A DNA stretch of 22,264 nt, taken from Sulfuricurvum sp. (GTDB lineage: Bacteria; Campylobacterota; Campylobacteria; Campylobacterales; Sulfurimonadaceae). The position numbers were made by a program, and so were the translations under genes. The stretch lies in assembly GCA_030679635.1 (NCBI GenBank), contig JAUXSZ010000209.1, positions 1 through 22,264 of the forward strand, given 5' to 3'. Shown here piece after piece: positions 16,724 through 22,264 of this stretch (its first letter is position 1; every line of letters starts with the position of its first letter). The notes beneath the pieces are model-generated. The model worked only from the letters and a program-made list of their open reading frames with translations. It ran no database searches and was not told where the DNA came from.

Positions 16724-17821
16724 ATGTTAAATCTCCAAACGAAAACGGAACATTTTACCAATCCTCTCTATTTGGAGAGCGGCCGTATTTTAGAACCCTA
16801 TGACATTGTCTATGAAACGTATGGGCATCTCAACGAGAATAAAGACAACGTTATTGTTGTTTGCCATGCGCTTACGGGTTCGCATCATGCTGCGGGAACG
16901 TATGAGGGTGATAACAAGCCGGGATGGTGGGATGGTTTGATAGGTTCGGGAAAAGCGGTTGATACCGACCATTTTTTCGTGATCTGTACCAACGTCATCG
17001 GAAGCTGTTTCGGTTCGACGGGCCCTATGTCTATGCGCTATCCGTACAATGAGCCGTACCGCTATAAATTTCCCGTAGTCAGTATTTTAGATATGGTTAA
17101 AGCACAGCGAATATTGTTTGATCGGCTGGGTATTCATGAAGTTCATGCAGTTATCGGCGGATCGATGGGGGGGATGCAGGCGCTTGCTTTCGGCGTTTTT
17201 TTTCCTAATTTTGCCAAAAAAATCATTGCAATGGCGACAACGTCCGCGACACAGCCCTGGGCGATTGCGTTTAATAAAGTAGCCCAAGAGGCGATTCTCA
17301 AAGATCCCGAGTTCAAGAATGGGTATTATGATCCTGAAACGATCCACCAAAACGGTCTCAGCGGAATGGCAATCGGACGGATGGCGGGGCATATCAGCTT
17401 TTTGTCACCTCAGTCGATGGAACGGAAGTTTGGGCGGGAATACAAACGGACCGATGGACTCTTTGAACTGTTCGGGAAGTTTCAGGTTGAGTCGTACCTG
17501 GAGTATAATGGGTACAATTTTACCAAGTGGTTTGACCCCTTATCGTATCTGTATATTACCAAAGCGATCAATATTCATGATCTCTCGAGAGGGTTTGATT
17601 CGCTTCAGGAAGCTCTGGAAAAAATGAACGCAGAGCTTTATCTGGTCGGTTTTGAAAAAGATTTCCTTTTTTTATCCTCAGAAATGGAGCATATCGCCAC
17701 AACAATGAGAGATATGGGAAAAGAGAATATCGATTACATTGAGGTTAAAAGCGATTACGGGCATGACGCTTTTTTGGTAGAAATTGATAAGATTGAACAG
17801 TATGTAAGGGATGCACTATGA
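16724..17821 (+). CDS. metX: Homoserine O-acetyltransferase
   Basis: Alpha/beta-hydrolase-fold enzyme that acetylates homoserine from acetyl-CoA, giving the substrate for MetY directly upstream. 365 residues. The nucleophile elbow is GGSMGGMQ (Ser147). The acid residue is probably Asp of FEKDFLF near 315, and the His is in YGHDAFL (about 347). CHALTGSHH near the N-terminus forms part of the oxyanion region. Sequence alone cannot fully exclude succinyl-CoA use. It lies 8 bases after metY, and its stop overlaps xseB (ATGA). Confidence 0.93.
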   Translation: MLNLQTKTEHFTNPLYLESGRILEPYDIVYETYGHLNENKDNVIVVCHALTGSHHAAGTYEGDNKPGWWDGLIGSGKAVDTDHFFVICTNVIGSCFGSTGPMSMRYPYNEPYRYKFPVVSILDMVKAQRILFDRLGIHEVHAVIGGSMGGMQALAFGVFFPNFAKKIIAMATTSATQPWAIAFNKVAQEAILKDPEFKNGYYDPETIHQNGLSGMAIGRMAGHISFLSPQSMERKFGREYKRTDGLFELFGKFQVESYLEYNGYNFTKWFDPLSYLYITKAINIHDLSRGFDSLQEALEKMNAELYLVGFEKDFLFLSSEMEHIATTMRDMGKENIDYIEVKSDYGHDAFLVEIDKIEQYVRDAL

Positions 17822-18012
17822 GTAAAGAAGAGAGTTTTGAAGATAAAATCACCAATGCAAAAGCTATTTTAGAAAAATTAATGGATCCTGCCTTACCCAT
17901 GAACGAGAGCGTTAAAGCGTACGAAGCAGGGATGAGTGAGCTTAAAACTGCCGAAAAAATGCTTGAGCAAGCCCAATTACAGATTCAAATTATCAAAAAT
18001 CAGGATCAATAA
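17818..18012 (+). CDS. xseB: Exodeoxyribonuclease VII small subunit
   Basis: 64-residue coiled-coil protein that partners XseA in exonuclease VII, which degrades single-stranded DNA. The pattern SFEDKITNAKAILEKL, then LPMNESVKAYEAGMS, then LEQAQLQI fits XseB (usually 70-80 residues), where the central LP..ES...YE.G motif is conserved. The xseA gene is not in the window. It overlaps the metX stop by ATGA, and its TAA overlaps the next start by one base (TAATG). Confidence 0.9.
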   Translation: MSKEESFEDKITNAKAILEKLMDPALPMNESVKAYEAGMSELKTAEKMLEQAQLQIQIIKNQDQ

Positions 18013-18812
18013 TGCGTTGCGCAATTTTACAGCTCCCTTCTCTGGGAATGGGGAGCAAAACGTTAGAAAATTACACGCGAGCGGCCCATCAAAAAGGGGT
18101 CAAGCTGATCCTTTTAGGTGAATATCTCCTCAACCCTTTTTTTAAAGAGCTGATGAATACTCCTATCTCTATGATTGCCGAGCAAAGTTCCCATCAGATC
18201 GAAACACTCAAAACGTTAGCTGTCAAATATGAGATGATTTTCGTGGCTCCCATTATCACGGTTAAGAAAAAAGAGTGTACCAAGATGATCGCAAAAATCA
18301 GCGGACGCAGCGTTACCTATTATCCGCAGCAGTTTCTGATCAACTATCCTCATTGGAATGAAGAGGAGTTTTTTTCCAATCCGATAGAGCCTGTGAAATC
18401 CCCTATGATTTTTACCATAAATGGGTTTAAATTTGCCGTTATGGGGGGATTTGAAATCCACTTTGATCCCCTATGGGAAGCCATCAGTTCCAAAGGGGTT
18501 GATGCAGTATTGTTGCCCAGCGCTTCGACCTTTGATTCGCATAACCGTTGGCGCGAACTGATAAAATCGAGAGCATTTACCCATAACTGCTATATATTAC
18601 GTGCCAATCGTGTAGGAGAATACCATGATGAGTCCCATGCGTGGAAATTTTACGGCGATTCTATGTTGGTTTCTCCAGATGGGGATGTGGAGAGTGATCT
18701 AGGAAATACCGAAGAGCTTCTGATCGTCGATTTAGATCGAAAAACGCTCAGCGAAGCCCGAAAAGGGTGGGGATTTAAAGAAGCTCTTAAAAAGAGGAGA
18801 CTCCTTTCATGA
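18012..18812 (+). CDS. Nitrilase-fold (carbon-nitrogen hydrolase family) protein with degenerate catalytic triad
   Basis: 266 residues with the alpha-beta-beta-alpha carbon-nitrogen hydrolase fold. The start RCAILQLPSLG and the LLGEYLLNPFF block match the family and keep the catalytic Glu (E37). Two other triad positions are replaced: where the Lys of a YRKxHL motif belongs the sequence reads YPQQFL (Q106), and where the nucleophile of a CYDxRFP motif belongs it reads MGGFEIHF (G145). It is therefore probably not a hydrolase by the usual mechanism. The later family motif RAFTHNCYILRANR is well kept, suggesting selection on the fold. I recall a similar gene beside xseB in Campylobacter (Cj1056c). 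It is coupled to xseB and to the ThiF-like gene. Confidence 0.82.
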   Translation: MRCAILQLPSLGMGSKTLENYTRAAHQKGVKLILLGEYLLNPFFKELMNTPISMIAEQSSHQIETLKTLAVKYEMIFVAPIITVKKKECTKMIAKISGRSVTYYPQQFLINYPHWNEEEFFSNPIEPVKSPMIFTINGFKFAVMGGFEIHFDPLWEAISSKGVDAVLLPSASTFDSHNRWRELIKSRAFTHNCYILRANRVGEYHDESHAWKFYGDSMLVSPDGDVESDLGNTEELLIVDLDRKTLSEARKGWGFKEALKKRRLLS

Positions 18813-19480
18813 TGCACTATTTTCATAGGCAGGTTCAGCTGTGGGGAGAGGAGACGCAAGCGCTATTGCAGAGTAAGCGCATCGCCATTATCGGAAGCGG
18901 CGGATTGGGATCTTCTCTAGCCTTTGCTCTTGGAGCATCTGGAATCGGTGAAATCCATATGGTTGATTTTGATACGGTGAGCTTGCACAATATCCACCGT
19001 CAAATTGCCTTTAAGATGGGTGATGAGAATAAGTTTAAAGCGGAGATAACGGCTCAGCTAATTGTTGAGCGTTGTCCGTACGTTAAAAGCCATGCGCATG
19101 TGTGTACTTTTGAAGAGTTTACCGCGAAAGAGATCGAGGTTGATCTTATTATCGATGCGACCGACAATCTCCCGACACGGGGAGCGATTAATACCTATGC
19201 GAAAAAAATACAAAAGCCGTGGGTCTATGGCTCTGTCGAAGCGTTTAATGGGCAAGTCTGCTTTTTTGAAGAGGCATCTTTTACGGAACTGTTTAAAATC
19301 ACGCAAAAAACGCCAGCTGGAATTGCCGCCCCGATTGTGATGCATATTGCTTCTTTGCAAGCTAATTTGGCATTACGTTATTTGGCAGGGTTGAGTCTCA
19401 AAAAAGACATGCTCTATTATCTGTATTTTAATGAAGAGGGAGAGATGATTACCCAAAAGTTCTCACTTCCAAAAGCGTAG
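18809..19480 (+). CDS. ThiF/MoeB/HesA-family E1-like protein
   Basis: 223-residue E1-like protein expected to adenylate the C-terminus of a ubiquitin-fold sulfur carrier. The nucleotide loop IIGSGGLGSS is at about 27-36. Further motifs are VDFDTVSLHNIHRQ, the Lys of NKFKAE, ATDNLPTR, and GSVEAFNGQ. It is shorter than MoeB/ThiF (about 245-250), and the two CxxC zinc pairs are not visible. No ThiS or MoaD gene is adjacent, so its partner is unknown. ATGATG at 18809 overlaps the previous stop; the second ATG (18812) is an equally possible start. It is the last gene of the run; a hairpin lies about 105 bases beyond. Confidence 0.83.
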   Translation: MMHYFHRQVQLWGEETQALLQSKRIAIIGSGGLGSSLAFALGASGIGEIHMVDFDTVSLHNIHRQIAFKMGDENKFKAEITAQLIVERCPYVKSHAHVCTFEEFTAKEIEVDLIIDATDNLPTRGAINTYAKKIQKPWVYGSVEAFNGQVCFFEEASFTELFKITQKTPAGIAAPIVMHIASLQANLALRYLAGLSLKKDMLYYLYFNEEGEMITQKFSLPKA

Positions 19481-19585
19481 CAGATAGTATTGTTTTTGAA
19501 TCAGTAATTATTGAATTATATAGTAAGTTTAGATTTTTTGTGTGATAGAAAGTAGGTTTTGAAGTTATTTGAGGGAAAGTGATTT

Positions 19586-19607
19586 GTTTTGCACCGAAGT
19601 GCAAAAC
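19586..19607. terminator. Hairpin between converging genes, terminator-like
   Basis: A perfect 9-bp stem, GTTTTGCAC and GTGCAAAAC, closes a 4-base loop. On the minus strand the loop reads TTCG between C and G, the very stable C(UUCG)G tetraloop. It lies 18 bases past the minus-strand lipoprotein stop and about 105 bases past the ThiF-like stop, so it could end transcription from either side. No clear T-run follows on either strand, so efficiency is uncertain. The stretch 19481-19585 before it shows only AT-rich sequence. Confidence 0.6.
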
Positions 19608-19625
19608 GCATCGCTAGAGCTAAAC

Positions 19626-19865
19626 TTATTTAGCAGGAGTTGCAGCAGCAGCTTCTGTAGAAACAGCAGCAGCATCAGTTGCAACAGCAGCAGCATCAGT
19701 TGCTACAGCAGCAGCATCAGTTGCAACAGTAGCATCAGTAGGCATAGCTTCAGCAGCAGGTGCTACTTCCTCAGTTGCAGCAGGTGCTGCCTCAGTAGTT
19801 GCAGACTCATTGCTGCATCCGATAAACATAGCAGCTAAAAGCATAGCAGAAACGATTTTCATCAT
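19626..19865 (-). CDS. Small Ala/Thr/Asp-rich repeat lipoprotein
   Basis: 79 residues. The N-terminus MMKIVSAMLLAAMFIGC is a lipoprotein signal with the lipidated Cys in IGC at about residue 17. The rest is nearly all Ala, Thr, Val, Glu, Asp and Pro, with three exact ATDAAAV-type heptads encoded by a 21-bp tandem repeat, probably a disordered acidic tether. ATG 19865 has an ideal AAGGAG site at 6-base spacing, and a TTGACA/TATACT promoter lies upstream, so it is well expressed by appearance. The function is unknown. The opposite-strand ORF here (19569-19838, Ser/Cys-rich) is its shadow. Confidence 0.85.
   Translation of the reverse strand: MMKIVSAMLLAAMFIGCSNESATTEAAPAATEEVAPAAEAMPTDATVATDAAAVATDAAAVATDAAAVSTEAAAATPAK
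19663..19725 (-). repeat. 21-bp tandem repeat, three copies, in the lipoprotein gene
   Basis: Three adjacent 21-bp units start at 19663, 19684 and 19705 and differ at one base (final a or t). On the plus strand each reads acagcagcagcatcagttg plus two bases. A degenerate partial fourth unit follows to about 19740. Each unit encodes seven residues, so copy-number change would keep the frame and only lengthen or shorten the tail. Confidence 0.92.
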
Positions 19866-19892
19866 GTGTGACTCCTTAAGAAATATGGTGGA

Positions 19893-19923
19893 AGTATACA
19901 CTCTTACCCCCCACCTTTGTCAA
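19893..19923 (-). promoter_or_regulatory. Promoter of the repeat lipoprotein gene
   Basis: On the minus strand a perfect TTGACA (19918-19923) and TATACT (19893-19898) are separated by 19 bp, with a G-run inside the spacer. The ribosome site AAGGAG and ATG 19865 follow about 20-28 bases downstream, leaving a short leader. Confidence 0.6.
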
Positions 19924-19927
19924 GAGA

Positions 19928-19954
19928 TTATTGAATAAATTCTATAATTTTCAT
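19928..19954 (-). other. Eight-codon mini-ORF with an ideal ribosome site
   Basis: On the minus strand AGGAG (plus 19960-19964), five bases, then ATG opens an 8-codon frame (MKIIEFIQ) ending in TAA, 5 bases before the TTGACA box of the lipoprotein promoter. It could be a leader peptide on a longer transcript, the remnant of a lost gene, or chance. The support is only the ribosome site. Confidence 0.25.
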
Positions 19955-20153
19955 TGAAACTCCTATTTTACGGGATTTTATAATGATTTATTTTTTTACA
20001 CTATGGGTAAAATCAACCTGTTTTTTGACCTTTTATCGAAAATTGCATTTGCTTTTTGAGTATTTTTTACTTCGTTTACTGCCTGTTGTCTTTTAAAAGG
20101 GTTGAATTTTGGGTAATTTTTTAGTTCTAATCGTTGTATTGGAAGAAACAATT
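19955..20153. other. AT-rich intergenic stretch, no gene supported
   Basis: This is the main part of the 355-base gap between the divergent lipoprotein and deacetylase genes. It is T-rich on the plus strand. TATAAT boxes occur at 19943-19948 and 19979-19984, the latter with TTGAAA 19 bp upstream (19954-19959), but nothing convincing follows: a 37-codon ORF from ATG 19983 lacks a ribosome site. An unannotated small RNA is possible but not supported by a hairpin plus T-run. Confidence 0.4.
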
Positions 20154-20183
20154 TTGATTTGAACTCTTAAATTGGTATATAAT
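20154..20183 (+). promoter_or_regulatory. Promoter of the polysaccharide deacetylase gene
   Basis: TTGATT (20154-20159) and a perfect TATAAT (20178-20183, within TATATAAT) have an 18-bp spacer. The GTG start at 20221 is 37 bases downstream. Confidence 0.65.
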
Positions 20184-20220
20184 CGCGCTAATTATTCCAA
20201 TAAGAATCGAGTCAAGCCCT

Positions 20221-21048
20221 GTGAAAAATAAATGTCTATCCCCCCTTGCAAGCTTTTTTGGAGCTTTGTTGCTGTCTGCACCGATGTACGCGGTTCAAAA
20301 CATACCTATATTATGTTATCACCGTTTTGGTGCAGAAGTAGAGGGTTCGATGATGATCAAAGACACTCTTTTCGAATCCCACTTGCAGTGGCTCCAATCG
20401 CACGGCTATTCGGTTATTCCGCTCGATACGGCGGTTAAATACCTAAAAGGGGAGATTAAATCAGTACCTGAAAAATCGGTTGTTATTACGGTTGATGATG
20501 GGCATAAAACGGTTTATACCGACATGGCCCCAATGGTGAAAAAATACCATGTTCCTGTAACACTGTTTATCTATCCAAGTGCTATTTCCAATGCTAAATA
20601 CGCGATGACGTGGGATCAGTTGCGGGAACTGGAAGCCACCAAGCTTTTCAATGTCGGTTCACATATGCTGTGGCATCCAAATTTCAAACAAGAGAAGAAA
20701 AAGCTTAATCAAGAAGAGTATGTAGCATTTGCGGACAATCAGCTAATCAAGTCCAAATCGGTTTTGGAAAAAAAGATGGGGCATAAGGTCAACAATTTGG
20801 CATGGGCATTTGGTATCTATGATCCCTATTTGGAGCAGCAGGCGTTGAAAGCCGGCTATTCGATCGCTCTTACGATTGATCGCCGGCATGCCAATAAGAG
20901 TGAAGTCATGATGGCACAGCCCCGTTATTTGATAGAAAACAGTGATAATATTCAGCGGTTTGAAGCGATTATGACCAATGGAAATAAAAGTACACATATA
21001 GCGATGAAACCGTCAATGCAAATAAAGAAGAGCGAAAAAGCGCTATAA
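20221..21048 (+). CDS. Secreted NodB-type polysaccharide deacetylase
   Basis: 275 residues. A signal peptide covers about residues 1-24 (ending SAPMYA), so it acts in the periplasm. The NodB fold follows: IPILCYHRFG (28-37), the metal/catalytic motif TVDDG (90-94, usually TFDDG), SHMLWHP (147-153) with the two metal His, and LAWAFGIYD (193-201) in place of the usual PFG segment. Such enzymes remove N- or O-acetyl groups from GlcNAc polymers; peptidoglycan or PNAG are candidate substrates. It is shorter than full PgaB, which has a second hydrolase domain. The start is GTG with a poor ribosome site, chosen because it gives an intact signal peptide and follows the promoter. Confidence 0.87.
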   Translation: MKNKCLSPLASFFGALLLSAPMYAVQNIPILCYHRFGAEVEGSMMIKDTLFESHLQWLQSHGYSVIPLDTAVKYLKGEIKSVPEKSVVITVDDGHKTVYTDMAPMVKKYHVPVTLFIYPSAISNAKYAMTWDQLRELEATKLFNVGSHMLWHPNFKQEKKKLNQEEYVAFADNQLIKSKSVLEKKMGHKVNNLAWAFGIYDPYLEQQALKAGYSIALTIDRRHANKSEVMMAQPRYLIENSDNIQRFEAIMTNGNKSTHIAMKPSMQIKKSEKAL

Positions 21049-21049
21049 T
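21044..21049 (+). promoter_or_regulatory. -10 box before the aminotransferase gene
   Basis: A perfect TATAAT at 21044-21049 overlaps the deacetylase stop codon and lies 33 bases before the TTG start at 21082. No clear -35 box is seen. It may give the aminotransferase its own promoter within the pair. Confidence 0.4.
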
Positions 21050-21081
21050 ACGCGTATAAATTTCACTCAAAAGACCGTCCT

Positions 21082-22218
21082 TTGCACTTTGAACCGTACC
21101 CCTTTGAAAAGTTAAATACGTTATTGGCGGGGATTGCCCCAAACTCAGCATATTCGGCTGTTGCCCTCACCATAGGTGAGCCGCAGTTTGAAACTCCGGC
21201 GTTTATCCAAAAATCACTTGCCAAACACTCCGAAGAGCTACGCCGTTATCCAAAAACGGCGGGTGAAGAGTATTTGAATGTGTCGATGAGAACCTTTGTG
21301 GAACGCCGTTTTGGTGTTGTACTAAAACCCTCGGAGCTGATCAGTAGTTTTGGAACGCGTGAAGTGCTTTTTAATTTTCCGCAATATTATCTGTTTGACA
21401 AACAAAATCCCGTGATGGCCTATACCAATCCGTTTTATCAGATTTATGAGGGGGCGGCGATTGCGTCACGCTCTAAAGTTATCCATCTCAATTTGACCGA
21501 GCAAAACCGTTACAAACCGGTTATCCATGAAGCAGAGCTGGCCGAATGCGATTTGGTGATTCTCAATTTTCCGAACAACCCGACGGGATCGGTATTGAGC
21601 CTCGAGGAACTGGGAAAATGGGTTAAACTTGCCCTTAAACACGATTTTCTTCTTATCAACGATGAGTGTTACAGTGAAATCTACACTTCCCAAAAAGTTC
21701 CTTCGCTGTTGGAAGCATCGGTGCATGTGGGGAATACAACTTTTAAAAATGTTCTTGTCATCAACTCGATTTCCAAACGCTCTTCCGCACCGGGGCTGCG
21801 CAGCGGATTTATCGCCGGAGATGCGGATATTTTAAAAGGATATGCCCAATACCGTACTTACGTCGGGTGTGCGTCACCTTTGCCGCTTCAAGCGGCTGCG
21901 GCCATGGCGTGGAGTGATGATGAGCACGTTCAAGCGGCGCGTAACGTGTATGCGCAAAATTTTAAAGCGGCTCGCGAAATATTGGGAGTTGAAACATCGG
22001 ATGCGACGTTTTACCTTTGGCTCAAAGTTCCTGACGCGCTCAAATTTACGCAACGGCTTTACCGTGACTACAATGTAAAAGTACTCCCGGGAGAGTTTTT
22101 GGCACGCGAAAACAGTCACGGAGAAAACCCTGGAATCGGCTATATACGCATCGCATTGGTCGAAGAAACGGTCAAAACAATTCAAGCGCTTATGCGACTT
22201 AAGGAGGCATTAGGATGA
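21082..22218 (+). CDS. dapC: Class I/II PLP aminotransferase, probably N-succinyldiaminopimelate aminotransferase
   Basis: 378-residue fold-type-I aminotransferase. It has NFPNNPTGS (162-170), NDECYSE (193-199), SISKRSSAPGLRSGF with the Schiff-base Lys232, and a C-terminal substrate-carboxylate Arg in GIGYIRIAL. In Campylobacterota the closest annotated relatives, as I recall, are DapC enzymes of the succinylase lysine/diaminopimelate pathway, supplying peptidoglycan precursors. Sequence alone does not fix the substrate. The start is TTG at 21082; the conserved EPYPFEKL begins at residue 4, so little or nothing is missing. The ribosome site is weak. The stop overlaps the next start (ATGA). 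Confidence 0.82.
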   Translation: MHFEPYPFEKLNTLLAGIAPNSAYSAVALTIGEPQFETPAFIQKSLAKHSEELRRYPKTAGEEYLNVSMRTFVERRFGVVLKPSELISSFGTREVLFNFPQYYLFDKQNPVMAYTNPFYQIYEGAAIASRSKVIHLNLTEQNRYKPVIHEAELAECDLVILNFPNNPTGSVLSLEELGKWVKLALKHDFLLINDECYSEIYTSQKVPSLLEASVHVGNTTFKNVLVINSISKRSSAPGLRSGFIAGDADILKGYAQYRTYVGCASPLPLQAAAAMAWSDDEHVQAARNVYAQNFKAAREILGVETSDATFYLWLKVPDALKFTQRLYRDYNVKVLPGEFLARENSHGENPGIGYIRIALVEETVKTIQALMRLKEALG

Positions 22219-22264
22219 ACGAACTCAAAGGAAAAATTTATAAAGCACAGAGTGAGGGAGACAT
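22215..22264 (+). CDS. Start of a downstream gene, cut by the window edge
   Basis: ATG 22215 overlaps the aminotransferase stop (ATGA), with AAGGAGG-like sequence (22200-22206) 8 bases before it. Sixteen codons are visible, beginning NELKGKIYKAQSEGD. The opening loosely resembles TOBE-domain molybdate-binding proteins, but this is too short for a call. Confidence 0.6.
   Translation, partial: MNELKGKIYKAQSEGD

Noticed and set aside
19663..19740. Possible CRISPR-like array
   Set aside because: The repeats are directly adjacent 21-bp units inside a coding frame, with no spacers and no cas genes.
19569..19838. Ser/Cys-rich plus-strand ORF
   Set aside because: It is the reverse of the Ala-rich repeat lipoprotein, whose lipobox, ribosome site and promoter decide the strand.
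19983..20096. 37-codon ORF in the gap before the deacetylase
   Set aside because: No ribosome site, T-rich low-complexity composition, and its ATG overlaps a TATAAT-like box.

Overview
The window looks like chromosomal DNA of a free-living Campylobacterota (epsilonproteobacterium), most likely a Sulfuricurvum/Sulfurimonas-type organism. The reasons are protein style, moderate base composition, dense ATGA-overlapping operons, and the order ileS - tiny ORF - gatA - guaB ... xseB - nitrilase-like gene. I recall that order from Campylobacter jejuni (around Cj1061c-Cj1056c); this is memory, not a search. No insertion sequence, phage gene, integrase or CRISPR array is visible.

Layout: (1) 2-1632: the end of a poly-N-acetylglucosamine exopolysaccharide operon, pgaC (cut by the window edge) and pgaD. 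(2) 1832-2407: a stand-alone IMPACT/YigZ-family gene with its own promoter. (3) 2528-7489: a copper/heavy-metal tolerance region. It holds a CusF-like periplasmic copper chaperone, a 65-codon secreted protein of unknown function, a CusC/TolC-type outer-membrane lipoprotein and a Tat-exported two-domain multicopper oxidase, all overlapping by a few bases. These are followed by a glycine-zipper lipoprotein, an SO_0444-type Cu/Zn efflux permease and a 40-codon secreted peptide. (4) 7483-9654, minus strand: a DUF2238/YjdF-like membrane protein just downstream of a four-tRNA cluster (Lys-Glu-Val-Asp) driven by a perfect consensus sigma-70 promoter, then a CinA/PncC-family gene. (5) 9770-19480: a long plus-strand housekeeping run of nine genes with almost no gaps: ileS, a 41-codon membrane peptide, gatA, guaB, metY, metX, xseB, a nitrilase-fold protein lacking two catalytic residues, and a ThiF/MoeB-like E1 protein. 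(6) 19586-19865: a terminator-like hairpin and a minus-strand Ala/Thr-rich mini-lipoprotein built on a 21-bp tandem repeat. (7) 20221-22218: a secreted polysaccharide deacetylase and a dapC-type aminotransferase, then the first codons of another gene at the edge.

How the genes work together: in the metal region CusF would hold periplasmic Cu(I), the oxidase would convert it to Cu(II), and the permease would move Cu/Zn out of the cytoplasm. The outer-membrane factor has no RND pump or membrane-fusion partner in the window. In the housekeeping run, GatA belongs to the Gln/Asn-tRNA amidotransferase, GuaB makes GMP precursors, and MetX and MetY together make homocysteine from homoserine. The least explained items are the three tiny coupled ORFs (65, 41 and 40 codons), the degenerate nitrilase and the repeat lipoprotein.
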